A stretch of DNA of 64,000 nucleotides, taken from the NCBI GenBank assembly GCA_002070945.1, contig MWEG01000109.1:1-64000 (forward strand). The letters are read 5' to 3'. The notes under the pieces were generated by a model that was given only the letters and a program-made list of their open reading frames with translations, was not told where the DNA came from and ran no database searches. Of this stretch, positions 1-8,147 are shown piece by piece (position 1 is the stretch's first letter; every line of letters starts with the position of its first letter). This DNA is from Lentisphaerae bacterium ADurb.Bin082 (GTDB taxonomy: Bacteria > Verrucomicrobiota > Lentisphaeria > Oligosphaerales > Oligosphaeraceae). Both the position numbers and the translations under genes were made by a program.

Positions 1-79
1 CTTAAAAAAATCGCATTATTTTTAGACGGTCACATGACCCCAGTGAACAATGGGCAAAAACTCGGTACTGTCAAGTAAT

Positions 80-108
80 CAGGTCGGAAAACAGAACCAG
101 CCGGCCTG
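80..108 (+). other. Hairpin in the leader of the SIS gene
   Basis: CAGGTCGG (80-87) pairs with CCGGCCTG (101-108) with one G-T wobble and a 13-nt loop. Further upstream, GGTCA-CA-TGACC (28-39) is a short inverted repeat. Either could be regulatory or chance; no promoter was assigned. Confidence 0.25.
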
Positions 109-173
109 ACTTGCTTCAGCTTTTCGCCGCCGTCTATGTCGACATCATCACATCACAACCAGGAAGGACAACT

Positions 174-920
174 ATGCTGGCACAACGACTCTTGAACAAT
201 TTTCGGGCTCAATTCGACCAATTGGAAAAAGAACAGCTGGGACGCATCGACCAGGCTGCGGCCATGGTCGCCGACTCTCTTCTCAACGGTGGCGCCTGGC
301 ATGTCCACGACACCGGCCACATCATCGACCGCGAGCTGATCAACCGCGGCGGCGGCCTGGCGTGCATCAAGGCTTTTTCCTGGACCTTCACCGTCAATGA
401 CGATGTTCCTGCCTGCCGCAAGGGGCGTCCGGCCGCTGATCCCGATTACGATGTTGCCCTGGAAACTGTGCGTCTGGCGGTGCGCGCCTCGAATGTCCGC
501 GCTGGTGATGTCATGGTGATTGGCTCTGTCAGCGGTAGGTCGCTGCCGACCGTAGAACTGGCCCTCGAATGTCGGCGTATCGGCTGCAAGGTCATCGTCA
601 TCTCATCCGAAAACTACTCCTCGCAGGTCGAATCGCGCCACCCCAGCGGCAAGCGGCTGTATGAATGCGCTGACCTGTTCATTGACAACCAAGCGCCACT
701 GGGGGACGGCCATATACAGCTTGAGGGCTACGACGTGCCGCTGTTCCCGCTGTCGGGAATCAACGCGGCTATGATCATGTGGATGATGGTGGCACAAGTG
801 ATTGAAAAAATGCAGGCGCAGGGCAAAATGCCGCAAATCTTGAAAAGCGCCAATATCGACGGCGGAGCTGAACGCAACCGGCGCCTGACAACGGAAATCG
901 TCAACGAGGTCGGATATTGA
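174..920 (+). CDS. SIS-domain phosphosugar-binding protein, UPF0309 type
   Basis: A 248-residue single-domain protein matching the UPF0309/SIS_2 group of sugar-phosphate isomerase-like proteins. Visible signatures are HVHDTGH near residue 43, the SIS phosphate-binding loop GSVSGRS at about 117-123, SRHPSGKRLYE at 154-164 and NIDGGAERNRR at 227-237; the last two are hallmarks of this group. The substrate is unknown. The ATG at 174 was chosen because AGGAAGG lies just upstream (161-167); an upstream TTG in frame at 111 has no such support. It stands alone, with no same-strand partner in the window. Family placement is confident, exact function is not. Confidence 0.85.
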   Translation: MLAQRLLNNFRAQFDQLEKEQLGRIDQAAAMVADSLLNGGAWHVHDTGHIIDRELINRGGGLACIKAFSWTFTVNDDVPACRKGRPAADPDYDVALETVRLAVRASNVRAGDVMVIGSVSGRSLPTVELALECRRIGCKVIVISSENYSSQVESRHPSGKRLYECADLFIDNQAPLGDGHIQLEGYDVPLFPLSGINAAMIMWMMVAQVIEKMQAQGKMPQILKSANIDGGAERNRRLTTEIVNEVGY

Positions 921-933
921 CGTGGGACGAGGG

Positions 934-985
934 GCTGAATGCTGAATGCTGAATGCTGAAGCGCATTTGTCATTCGTCATTCGTC
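934..985. repeat. Tandem heptamer repeats in the intergenic spacer
   Basis: Three copies of GCTGAAT followed by GCTGAAG occupy 934-961. They are followed by GTCATTC twice plus a partial copy (969-985) and then a GGGGCGA duplication. The tract separates the converging SIS and YggS genes. It codes for nothing credible and looks like slippage-prone spacer DNA. Confidence 0.7.
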
Positions 986-1102
986 AGGGGCGAGGGGCGA
1001 GGGGGCTACGTCCGTCGTGCCCACTCTACAGCTCTGCGGTTCGCGTGGACGAAGTACGGCCTGTACTACGTGCGGCAGGCATTGCTCACTGGCGACATAG
1101 GT

Positions 1103-1780
1103 TCACCGTCGTCCGAAAATCGCTGTTCCTACACGCACGATTGTCGCCCCTTCGGCGATCGCTGCTTCCAAGTCGCTTGACATGCCCATTGACAATTCTG
1201 GCAAAGGCATGCCCAGGCGGTCTTGCAGGCGGTCCCTCAGCTGCCGCAATCCGCCGAAGATGCTGTGCAGGGTTCCCTCGTCAGCTCCCAGCGGCGCCAT
1301 CGTCATCAGGCCGACGCACTCTGCCGGCCCGGCTGGCATCTCGGCCAAGGCAGCCTCGACCGCATCCGGCGCAAAGCCGATTTTGCTTTCTTCGCCGGAG
1401 ACATTCACTTCCAGCAGCAGCTTCGGTGCTGCGCCGACCTCATCTGCCAGGCGCTGGATGCGTTCGAGCAGCGCTGGCGAGTCAACCGAATGAATCCACG
1501 TCGCAAAGCCAAGAGCCTGTCGAACTTTATTCCTCTGCAAGTGTCCGATAAGATGCCATTCGCAGTCTGGCGGCAGCGCCGGCGCCTTAGCGGCCAGCTC
1601 TTGCACCCGGTTTTCCCCAAAGCTGCGCTGGCCAGCGCGATATGCCTCCTGGATCACTTCCGGCGTAAAGGTCTTGGTCACCGCCAGCAGGCGGGTCGTC
1701 CTCGGAGCGCGGCCAGCCCGAGCCAAAGCCTCTTCAATCCGTTCATTGACAGCTTTCAAATTATCTTGAATCACACTCAT
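1103..1780 (-). CDS. yggS: YggS/PROSC family PLP-binding protein
   Basis: A 225-residue PLP homeostasis protein with the fold of the alanine racemase N-terminal barrel. The PLP lysine is K36 in LLAVTK, followed by FGENRVQ and WHLIGHLQRNK, all diagnostic of YggS/PLPBP. The family binds pyridoxal phosphate and buffers its level rather than catalysing a known reaction. Start at ATG 1780, with GGAG about 7 nt upstream; a TTG four codons earlier (1792) is less likely. It is divergent from the dciA-like gene and is usually a stand-alone housekeeping gene. Confidence 0.93.
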   Translation of the reverse strand: MSVIQDNLKAVNERIEEALARAGRAPRTTRLLAVTKTFTPEVIQEAYRAGQRSFGENRVQELAAKAPALPPDCEWHLIGHLQRNKVRQALGFATWIHSVDSPALLERIQRLADEVGAAPKLLLEVNVSGEESKIGFAPDAVEAALAEMPAGPAECVGLMTMAPLGADEGTLHSIFGGLRQLRDRLQDRLGMPLPELSMGMSSDLEAAIAEGATIVRVGTAIFGRR

Positions 1781-1957
1781 ACCTGGCTCCAAGCCAAACC
1801 GGCGGCAACGGGTTGCGCCATCGCCGGGCTGGCGTTATGTTATTCATATTCATGCACCAACCAGCGTGGCTGGAGCAAAAACGACGTCACGACCTAACAA
1901 CGTATTGGCTGATGCTCCACCTGTCAACTTGCCGAGACGCTTTTTCGAGTTTTCCCA

Positions 1958-2452
1958 ATGTCCAGCGAAAAATCATCCAACCGATGGCTGTCGCGCTCGG
2001 AATACCGCCAAACCTTCCGGCATGGCCAGCCCAGCCGCCGAGAAGAGTCACGCGAGGAGGCTTTGGCTGACTGGGTCGGCGAGGATCGCAGACCCGGCGT
2101 GTTCGCCGACCTCCGGCCGGAAGCAAAAACTGCGGCTGACCTGGTTCAGGACGTACTCAACAGCGTCAAGAATCCCGACTTGGCGCTGCTGGAGAAAATC
2201 CAAGACGCCTGGACAGGGTTGGTTGGCGTTGACAATGCCCGATATTCGCAACCAACCCGCATCTACAAGGGTCGGCTTTACGTTGAGGTGCCTGACTCGT
2301 CTTGGCTCTTTGTGTTTAAAACCCAGCGCCAAGCCGACATCAGCGGTCGCGTCGCCACCTTCACCCAGAACGCCATCACCGGCATCCAATTTGTTCCGCC
2401 GGGCATCAACCCGGCTTCTTCCACGCACCATCCTCGCAAAGGCCAACCATGA
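1958..2452 (+). CDS. DciA-like protein (DUF721)
   Basis: A 164-residue protein. Its central part, about residues 50-150, has the DUF721 pattern: a helix ending in a W-x-x-L-V-G segment (DAWTGLVGVDNA), then PTRIYKGRLYVEV and a Ser/Trp strand, then a helix. DUF721 proteins include DciA, the ancestral loader of the replicative helicase DnaB. The N-terminus is charged and poorly conserved, as is common. The stop overlaps the next start as ATGA, so the downstream protease is probably translationally coupled. No clear Shine-Dalgarno precedes ATG 1958, so the start is uncertain. Confidence 0.7.
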   Translation: MSSEKSSNRWLSRSEYRQTFRHGQPSRREESREEALADWVGEDRRPGVFADLRPEAKTAADLVQDVLNSVKNPDLALLEKIQDAWTGLVGVDNARYSQPTRIYKGRLYVEVPDSSWLFVFKTQRQADISGRVATFTQNAITGIQFVPPGINPASSTHHPRKGQP

Positions 2453-4845
2453 CCAGCCATTTCCATGTTTGCCGCCGTCGTTCCCTTGCCGCGCTTGCCT
2501 TGAGCCTGGCCCTATTCCTCGTCTCAGGCAGCCCTGCCAGAGCTGAAACGCCGGAAGAACTTCTCGCCCACGTCCCGACCGTCCCGACTCCGCTGCTGCG
2601 CGAGCGACTGGTCAGCAAATACGTCGTCATTCTCCTGTCCAAGTACCACTACCACCCGCAGAACATCACCCCGGCCCTTTCGGCGGAATGGTTCAACGAA
2701 TACTTCAACAGCCTGGATTTCAACCGCAGCCTCTTCCTGGAGTCTGACTTGGAGGACTTCCGCTCGTTCGAAAGCGTGCTCTGGGATCAGCGGACCATGA
2801 CTGCCAACCTGGAATTCCCTTTCAAAGTCTATCAACGCTACCTCGAACGAGTCCGCCAACGAGCCCTCTTCTCCATTGAGGCCATTGACAACTCCCATGA
2901 CTTCTCTGTCCAGGAAACCATGAACACCGACTTCAAGGACCTCCCCTGGTGCAAAACCGTCGAGGAACTGGAAAACCTCTGGCGCCAGCAAGTCAAAAAC
3001 GCCCTTCTCGCCAACCGCCTGCAAGAGGAAAAAGACGCCGCCAAAAAGAAAAAAGCTGGCGAAGCCGACGACGATGGCGCAACGGCAAAAAAAGGCCATG
3101 ACGCCCCTGCGCCGGCAGAGCAGGCGGCGCCAGCAGAACAGGCGGCACCAGCAGAACAGGCGGCGCCAGCAGAACAGGCGGCACCGGCAGAGCAGGCGGC
3201 AGCAGTGCCGTCTACGGAGGCGGCGCCATTTCCCGAGCGACTGGCCAAGAACTATGCCCGCAGCTACCTGCGCCGGGCAGAAGTCGAAGCCATCAACATC
3301 CTGGAAACCTACCTGACCGCGCTGACCCGTGTCCTCGACCCCCACTCCGCCTACATGGCACCGGAAACCAAGGAGAATTTCGACATCAACATGCGCCTGT
3401 CCTTAGAGGGCATTGGCGCGACCCTGTCCACCAAGGATGCCTACACCGTCATCGTCGGCATTGTTCCTGGCGGCCCGGCTGACCGCGATGGGCGGCTCAA
3501 GGAAGGCGACCGCATCACGGCTGTCGCCCAGGAAGGCGAGGAGCCGATTGACGTAGTCGAAATGCCGCTCAACAAGGTCGTCGCCAAAATTCGCGGCCCG
3601 AAGGGAACGACCGTCCACCTCACTATCTTGGAGGAGGGTTCCAACACCCCTACCCTGGTCAGCATCGTCCGCGATGAAGTCAAGCTGACCGACCAGGAGG
3701 CCCAGTCGGAAACACGACAGCTTTCTCTGCCTGATGCTGATGATCCCGCCCATGTCCTGATCATCTACCTGCCCAGCTTCTATGCCGACTTCGCCGCCCG
3801 CGCCAAAGGCGATCCCGACTACAAAAGCTCTGCCCGCGACGTACGCAAGCTGATTGAAAAGGCCATGGCCGAACCGTCTCCCCCCGACGGCGTCATCCTC
3901 GACCTTCGCGGCAATGGCGGCGGTGCGCTTGACGAAGCCGTGGACCTGGCCGGGCTGTTCATTCCCTCCGGCCCGATCGTGCAGGTGCGCGACAGCAGCG
4001 GCAAGATTGACCGCAAGGAAGACACCAATCCAGCCGTGAGCTTTGCTGGCCCGCTGATCGTCATGGTTGACAAACTCAGCGCCTCGGCCTCTGAAATCGT
4101 CGCTGGTGCCTTGCAGGACTATGGCCGCGCCATCATTGTCGGCGACGCCAGCACCCACGGCAAAGGCACCGTGCAATCCGTCATCAACCTGGCCAATGTC
4201 CGCGCCCTGAGCCAGGCCAGCAGCCGCATGCCTGACCCTGAGCCAGGCTCGCTCAAAATCACCATATCCAAATTCTACCGCATCAACGGCAGCTCCACCC
4301 AGGTCAAAGGCATCACCTCGGACATCAGCTTCGCGTCTTTCCTCGATCTTTTGGACTTGGGAGAGGAAAAACTCCCCCATGTCCTGCCCTGGGATCAAAT
4401 CCAGCCGCTCAAGTATGAAAGCATGAACCAGACCGCCGATGTGCTTCCCGCCCTCTTGGAGGCTTCGCAGAAACGACGCCAGGAAAATCCTCTCTTCAGC
4501 GAATACCAGAAGGACATTGACTTCTACGCTGATTTCCGGGCTGACAAGCAGCTTCCCCTGGAATTGACTCAACGGCGGCAATACCAGGAAGACGAGGATA
4601 AAACCGTCCGCATGTTCCGCAAATTCCAGGCTCAGCGCAAAAATGCCCGCAAGCGGAACATTGCCCGGCCTGACGAGGACGACATCGACGTTGCAAACGC
4701 CCAGGACCTCATCCTGGAGGAAACCGTCAACATCATGGCTGACTACATCAGCGCCAGGCGCCAGCAAGCGGCTGGCCCTGCGGCAACGGCTGCGGCTGAC
4801 CCTCGGGATGACAACGCATTGCACAACAATGCATTGCAGAGATAA
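2449..4845 (+). CDS. prc: Carboxy-terminal processing (tail-specific) protease, S41A
   Basis: A 798-residue periplasmic S41A protease of the long Prc/Tsp type. An N-terminal signal peptide (about 1-32, ending ARA-E) is followed by the Prc N-terminal helical region, a PDZ domain near 310-410, the S41 core and a Prc-type C-terminal domain. The catalytic set is visible by alignment with E. coli Prc: S546 in LSASASE, D557 in QDYGR and K572 in HGKGTVQ. The oddity is a charged linker followed by five AAPAEQ-type hexapeptides (about 221-250) inserted before the PDZ domain. It overlaps the dciA-like stop by 4 bp. It likely trims or degrades envelope proteins and may process division synthases. Confidence 0.95.
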   Translation: MTSHFHVCRRRSLAALALSLALFLVSGSPARAETPEELLAHVPTVPTPLLRERLVSKYVVILLSKYHYHPQNITPALSAEWFNEYFNSLDFNRSLFLESDLEDFRSFESVLWDQRTMTANLEFPFKVYQRYLERVRQRALFSIEAIDNSHDFSVQETMNTDFKDLPWCKTVEELENLWRQQVKNALLANRLQEEKDAAKKKKAGEADDDGATAKKGHDAPAPAEQAAPAEQAAPAEQAAPAEQAAPAEQAAAVPSTEAAPFPERLAKNYARSYLRRAEVEAINILETYLTALTRVLDPHSAYMAPETKENFDINMRLSLEGIGATLSTKDAYTVIVGIVPGGPADRDGRLKEGDRITAVAQEGEEPIDVVEMPLNKVVAKIRGPKGTTVHLTILEEGSNTPTLVSIVRDEVKLTDQEAQSETRQLSLPDADDPAHVLIIYLPSFYADFAARAKGDPDYKSSARDVRKLIEKAMAEPSPPDGVILDLRGNGGGALDEAVDLAGLFIPSGPIVQVRDSSGKIDRKEDTNPAVSFAGPLIVMVDKLSASASEIVAGALQDYGRAIIVGDASTHGKGTVQSVINLANVRALSQASSRMPDPEPGSLKITISKFYRINGSSTQVKGITSDISFASFLDLLDLGEEKLPHVLPWDQIQPLKYESMNQTADVLPALLEASQKRRQENPLFSEYQKDIDFYADFRADKQLPLELTQRRQYQEDEDKTVRMFRKFQAQRKNARKRNIARPDEDDIDVANAQDLILEETVNIMADYISARRQQAAGPAATAAADPRDDNALHNNALQR
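3109..3198 (+). repeat. Five 18-bp tandem repeats within prc
   Basis: Five in-frame copies of an 18-bp unit encode A-P-A-E-Q-A. Copies differ mainly at silent third positions (GCG/GCA, CCG/CCA, GAG/GAA), suggesting an older expansion kept in frame. The tract forms a flexible linker between the helical N-terminus and the PDZ domain. Confidence 0.85.
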
Positions 4846-4922
4846 AGAAGCGCGGTTCTGTCCAGCCAGTCCATGCTTTTTCCTGCGCATGTCGATGACG
4901 GCGATGAGCCGCCGGGAAGCGT

Positions 4923-6176
4923 TTATTCGCCGTTCTCCAATGCGAGCGGCGTCCCGGCGACTAGCGGCGCCTTTTCACGCGGAGCGGGTGTGGAAACAAC
5001 CGCTATTGCCATGCTGCTGGCTTCCTCCTGCTTGTCCTCCCAGGCGCACCGTTCGACCAGGCCGATGATCAGCAAGGTCGTCAACAGCGAGCTGCCGCCA
5101 TAGCTGATCAGCGGCAGGTTGATGCCGGTCGTCGGCATCAAGCCGAGGTTAACGGCAAGATGCACGAACGCCTGCCCGGACAGCATGACGCCAGCACCTA
5201 AATACACCGGATAGGTCCAGCGCGAAGCATGGCGACCAGCCAGGTAACAGCAATAGCCGACCCACCCCAGGCAAAGCAAAATCAACGGCAAGACCCCTGC
5301 GACGCCGAGCAGCTCTGCCGCCGCCGCAAAGATAGAGTCATTGTAGCGATACGGGACATAGACAAAGCTGCTCGGTTCGGCAAACAGCCCGCCTGTCCAG
5401 CCGCCCTTAATCAAGCAGTCCCGCATCTGCATTGCCTGCCAGCAGACTGCGGACAAATCGCCGCCAGTCCCGAAAAAGGCCATGAATCGCCGCCTCACAT
5501 ACGGATGACGCGCCAGCGCCCAGCTGATTCCGGCCAGGGCCGGCACCAGGACGGCCAAGACCTGACGCCAGTTCATGCCCAGGCAATACAGCAAAACCAG
5601 GGTCGTAAGGGCGTAAATCATGGTCGTGCCCCAGTCTGGCTGCAATATGATGGGCAGCATCCACAGCCCGGCAAACAGCGCTCCAGCGGCAAAGCGCGCC
5701 TGGAACGGCCATTTTTCCGCCCATTTCCAGAACCAGGCGAAGGCGATCAGGAAGGCCGGCTTGGCCAGCTCGCTCGGCTGCATGCAAAATCCGTGGAAAC
5801 GGTACCAGCTCCTCGCGCCCTGAATTTTCGTCCCGAACAAGAGTACGCCCCACAGCAGGCCATAAACCAAGCTTAGTATAATGCCCAGGTGACGTTTGTA
5901 AAAGGAGCGGGGAAAAAGGAAGCAAGCGCCCAAAAAGGTCAATCCGAACAGCAACCATACCATCTGCAAGCGCGAAAAGCAGCTCTGCGACGCCATGCCC
6001 CTGGTCGCGCTTTGAATCAGCAGGCAGCCTGCGCTGCCCAGGGCGAGGAGCAGGGCTACCAGGCGAAAATACACGTGCAGCCGACCAGTGGCGTTGCCCA
6101 AGTCACGCCTAATCGCCCGCGCCTCTGCCGTCACCTTTTCATGGGCTAACCTCGCCAAGATGAATATCGTCGCCAT
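4923..6176 (-). CDS. SEDS glycosyltransferase, FtsW/RodA family
   Basis: A polytopic protein of about 417 residues, membrane-embedded from about residue 33. SEDS signatures are present: QPSELAK at about 133-139, QPDWGT near 179, and LISYGGSS at 356-363. The extracellular loop that normally reads PExHTDFIF is PYRYNDSIF here; the catalytic Asp (about D280) is kept but its neighbours are changed. These enzymes polymerise lipid II into peptidoglycan with a class B PBP partner. ATG 6176 has AGGGGG 9 nt upstream; ATG 6203 and GTG 6134 are alternatives. It overlaps the upstream PBP-pedestal gene, implying coupling. The position in an mraZ-led cluster favours an FtsW role, but FtsW versus RodA is not settled. 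Confidence 0.9.
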   Translation of the reverse strand: MATIFILARLAHEKVTAEARAIRRDLGNATGRLHVYFRLVALLLALGSAGCLLIQSATRGMASQSCFSRLQMVWLLFGLTFLGACFLFPRSFYKRHLGIILSLVYGLLWGVLLFGTKIQGARSWYRFHGFCMQPSELAKPAFLIAFAWFWKWAEKWPFQARFAAGALFAGLWMLPIILQPDWGTTMIYALTTLVLLYCLGMNWRQVLAVLVPALAGISWALARHPYVRRRFMAFFGTGGDLSAVCWQAMQMRDCLIKGGWTGGLFAEPSSFVYVPYRYNDSIFAAAAELLGVAGVLPLILLCLGWVGYCCYLAGRHASRWTYPVYLGAGVMLSGQAFVHLAVNLGLMPTTGINLPLISYGGSSLLTTLLIIGLVERCAWEDKQEEASSMAIAVVSTPAPREKAPLVAGTPLALENGE

Positions 6177-6900
6177 TCCCGCGTTCCCCCTCGCTCTTTT
6201 CATCCATCACCATTGCCTGCCTGCCGTCGGCAATCATCCGCAAGCACACCAGCCGACCGCGCAGCACTTGATCATACCGCTTCTCCAATCCGGAAACGCC
6301 GCGTTCCAGGCCATGTTCGTCATCCAGCTCCACTTCGCCTAGCAACGCTGACTCCGGTGCGCCCGGCAACGTCTGCCGAACGAAATACGCATGCAGCGAA
6401 ACCGTCGCTGGCGCCCATGCCGACACCGAATGCAAGATGTCATCCGACAGGGTCAGGTCATGTTCCAGGACGACCTCCCGGCCCAGGCAGGTCGGCAGTG
6501 CCGCCGCAGCCGGCAGCAACGGCGCAAGCTCCTGGATTTGCGCACATTCCGTCCGTTCGGCCAAGGCTTCCGACAATGTGTCAGGGACGCGCCAAAGAAG
6601 CCGGAAGCGGCGTTCGGACCAGGCCAGCACCCGGCCATCGGCGGCGACAATGCGCCCGCGCCGGCCGGGTATCCACAGCTCCTGGGAAACACGATGCTTG
6701 GCGCGCAGCGCTTCCTGCTGGCCTGAAACATGATGCGCCAACCAGGCAAGGCGACCGAACAACACAACGGCGCCAACCGCAAAGACAATCAATAAATGCC
6801 AGGCACGGCGTATGCGCCGCTCTTCCACGCTTCGCCGCATCGCGACCGCGCCAGGCATTGTTTGTACAATAGTTCCAGCCACGTCTCCACGCCCTCCCAC
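6139..6900 (-). CDS. Penicillin-binding-protein dimerization (pedestal) protein lacking transpeptidase domain
   Basis: About 253 residues. It has a basic N-terminus, one membrane helix (WHLLIVFAVGAVVLFGRLAW) and then two marks of the class B PBP dimerization domain: GRRGRIVAADGRVLAWS, and EHGLERGVSGLEKRYDQVLRGR near the end. It stops where a transpeptidase domain would start. No SxxK, SxN or KTG motif is present, and the next gene (SEDS) begins inside its 3' end, so there is no room for one. This looks like a stand-alone FtsI/PBP2 pedestal. The start is uncertain: GTG 6900 has GGGAG 5 nt upstream, TTG 6933 would overlap the previous stop as TTGA, and ATG 6840 is also possible. Confidence 0.7.
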   Translation of the reverse strand: MGGRGDVAGTIVQTMPGAVAMRRSVEERRIRRAWHLLIVFAVGAVVLFGRLAWLAHHVSGQQEALRAKHRVSQELWIPGRRGRIVAADGRVLAWSERRFRLLWRVPDTLSEALAERTECAQIQELAPLLPAAAALPTCLGREVVLEHDLTLSDDILHSVSAWAPATVSLHAYFVRQTLPGAPESALLGEVELDDEHGLERGVSGLEKRYDQVLRGRLVCLRMIADGRQAMVMDEKSEGERGNGDDIHLGEVSP

Positions 6901-6929
6901 CAATTCTCCCTTCCCTCTGCTTGACGCTG

Positions 6930-7172
6930 TCAAGGCGCGTCAACAGCACAAGCGCGCAACAAGGTGACGACATGGTCAGACGACAGCTGGGCGGACAGTT
7001 CGCCGCCCCTGCTCCTGCCCGCCAAGTCCACGGCCAGTCGCCGTACGTCAACAGCATGGCGGTTGCCTTCGCGGACAGTCGCCAGCGCGACGCCCATCAT
7101 GAACCAACAGACCAAGCCAAACATAACCCTGACAAACAACCGCCGCCCCCGCTCTGTGTAAAAATACGCCAT
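6930..7172 (-). CDS. Small FtsL-like single-pass membrane protein
   Basis: An 80-residue protein with a short basic cytoplasmic tail (YTERGRR), one membrane helix at about 12-32 and a periplasmic part of about 48 residues. Size, topology and position between mraZ and the PBP-like gene match FtsL. FtsL sequences diverge strongly, so the identity rests on context. The start is firm: ATG 7172 is preceded by AGAGGAGAGG. The periplasmic part is too short for the long coiled coil typical of FtsL. It could equally be another small SEDS/PBP accessory. Confidence 0.6.
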   Translation of the reverse strand: MAYFYTERGRRLFVRVMFGLVCWFMMGVALATVREGNRHAVDVRRLAVDLAGRSRGGELSAQLSSDHVVTLLRACAVDAP

Positions 7173-7343
7173 ACTGCCTCTCCTCTGAAATTGCCCCTGA
7201 CTTCATCCCCAAACCCGTGCACATCCACTTGCACCCTCTGCCATCAGAAAAAAGCGTCCTTTTTCACATTGCAACGCCTTTCCCTGTTTTAGCCGCACCT
7301 CCACATTGCCCTTAGTTGTGAACGACTGCTGGGAGAAATGTCC

Positions 7344-7781
7344 TCATGCTCTTCCGGGTTCGGACTCGCCCATAGCCTTCATTTCGCGTTCCCAATCTTC
7401 AACCTTCCAGACCTCAACCCAGGTCCTGGCGCCGACAATCATCATCTCATCACCAGCTTCAAAGCCAAAAAACTCCCGCATGCTGGTGGGAAGCGTCACT
7501 CTGCCCTGGTTGCTGATTACGTCGCTTTGGCTCATCGCCCCGATCCGTCGCCGCTGGCGACGCTGCGCAGGATCAGCCAAAACCATGTCTGACTCGCTGT
7601 CCATCTGCCGGCAGTAGACTTCCCACTGCTCCACCGGGAAAATCGCTATGCATCCCTCCGGCAGGCAGTAAAACACCACGCCCTGATTCCCGGTCGTGCC
7701 AAAGGCAAACATCATGTACGGCGGGAGCTTTATGCGCCCGTTAGCGTCAAGCGTGCATTTGTTCTGCCCATTGAAACGCAT
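7344..7781 (-). CDS. mraZ: Transcriptional regulator MraZ
   Basis: A 145-residue protein with two SpoVT/AbrB-like half-domains: DANGRIKLP near residue 12 and SNQGRVTLP near residue 85. MraZ is the DNA-binding regulator at the head of the division-cell wall (dcw) cluster. In the second motif the usual Asp is replaced by Ser (SNQGR). ATG 7781 gives the canonical MraZ N-terminus and has AGGAG 10 nt upstream; a longer frame to 7826 is not needed. In most bacteria rsmH follows. Here the next genes are an FtsL-like protein, a PBP-like pedestal and a SEDS protein, so the cluster is strongly reduced. Confidence 0.9.
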   Translation of the reverse strand: MRFNGQNKCTLDANGRIKLPPYMMFAFGTTGNQGVVFYCLPEGCIAIFPVEQWEVYCRQMDSESDMVLADPAQRRQRRRIGAMSQSDVISNQGRVTLPTSMREFFGFEAGDEMMIVGARTWVEVWKVEDWEREMKAMGESEPGRA

Positions 7782-7894
7782 CTGTACACGACTCCTGCTG
7801 GCTCTCACACCTGGCCAAAACGGCACAAGAGGAAATCCAAAACTTGTCTAAAGAAGACCATTATAGACCATATTATCCCATCCTGTTCCAAAAG

Positions 7895-7922
7895 AATATC
7901 GCATAGTATTCGCTCTTGTCAA
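7895..7922 (-). promoter_or_regulatory. Putative sigma-70 promoter of mraZ
   Basis: On the minus strand TTGACA (complement of 7917-7922) is followed after 16 nt by GATATT (complement of 7895-7900), about 115 bp before the mraZ start. A perfect TATAAT (complement of 7860-7865) lies closer but lacks a good -35. The repeated GTGGG boxes bound by MraZ in other bacteria were not seen. Confidence 0.35.
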
Positions 7923-8014
7923 ATCATTTCTTATAAAAAAACTAATTTTCTGTTTTTTGTGGCTGACGATAGGTTACGGCCCTGCGGACGCTCGCTGTGG
8001 GCATGGTCGACATA

Positions 8015-8060
8015 GTACTACTATCGGCCAACTTCTTGTTTTTGTGAAAGATTTTTGGAA
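8015..8060 (+). repeat. Dispersed intergenic repeat, copy 1
   Basis: Begins GTACTACTATCGGCC and continues ACTTCTTGTTTTTGTG, AAAGATTTTTGGAA. Near-identical copies occur at 47716-47761 (reverse orientation) and 50475-50514. All three are intergenic, and copies 1 and 2 extend further into the AAAGATTTT-(T/C)-GGA tail. No function is known. Confidence 0.75.
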
Positions 8061-8147
8061 AAACCAATCTACAACTCATTGGCATGCAATACATAACAAC
8101 AAATTTACGCAAAATCCAGACAACATGTTTTCTGCGCTAACAGTAGT

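Noticed and set aside
946-1897. Several overlapping plus-strand frames opposite yggS
   Set aside because: yggS has all family motifs on the minus strand; these frames are Arg/Pro/Ser-rich shadows.
3109-3198. Possible CRISPR-like repeat array
   Set aside because: Units are contiguous 18-bp in-frame codon repeats without spacers; they encode a linker in prc.
3403-4890. Long open frame (about 495 codons) on the minus strand opposite prc
   Set aside because: It mirrors the prc gene codon by codon, has no ribosome site or recognisable domain, and prc has a full catalytic set on the plus strand.
6139-6933. Frameshifted full-length PBP
   Set aside because: There is no space for a 300-residue transpeptidase domain before the SEDS gene, and no SxxK or KTG remnant was seen in any frame nearby. 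An assembly deletion cannot be excluded without reads.
7782-7960. MraZ operator boxes upstream of mraZ
   Set aside because: Only one GATGGGATA-like word was seen; the repeated GTGGG spacing known from other bacteria is absent.
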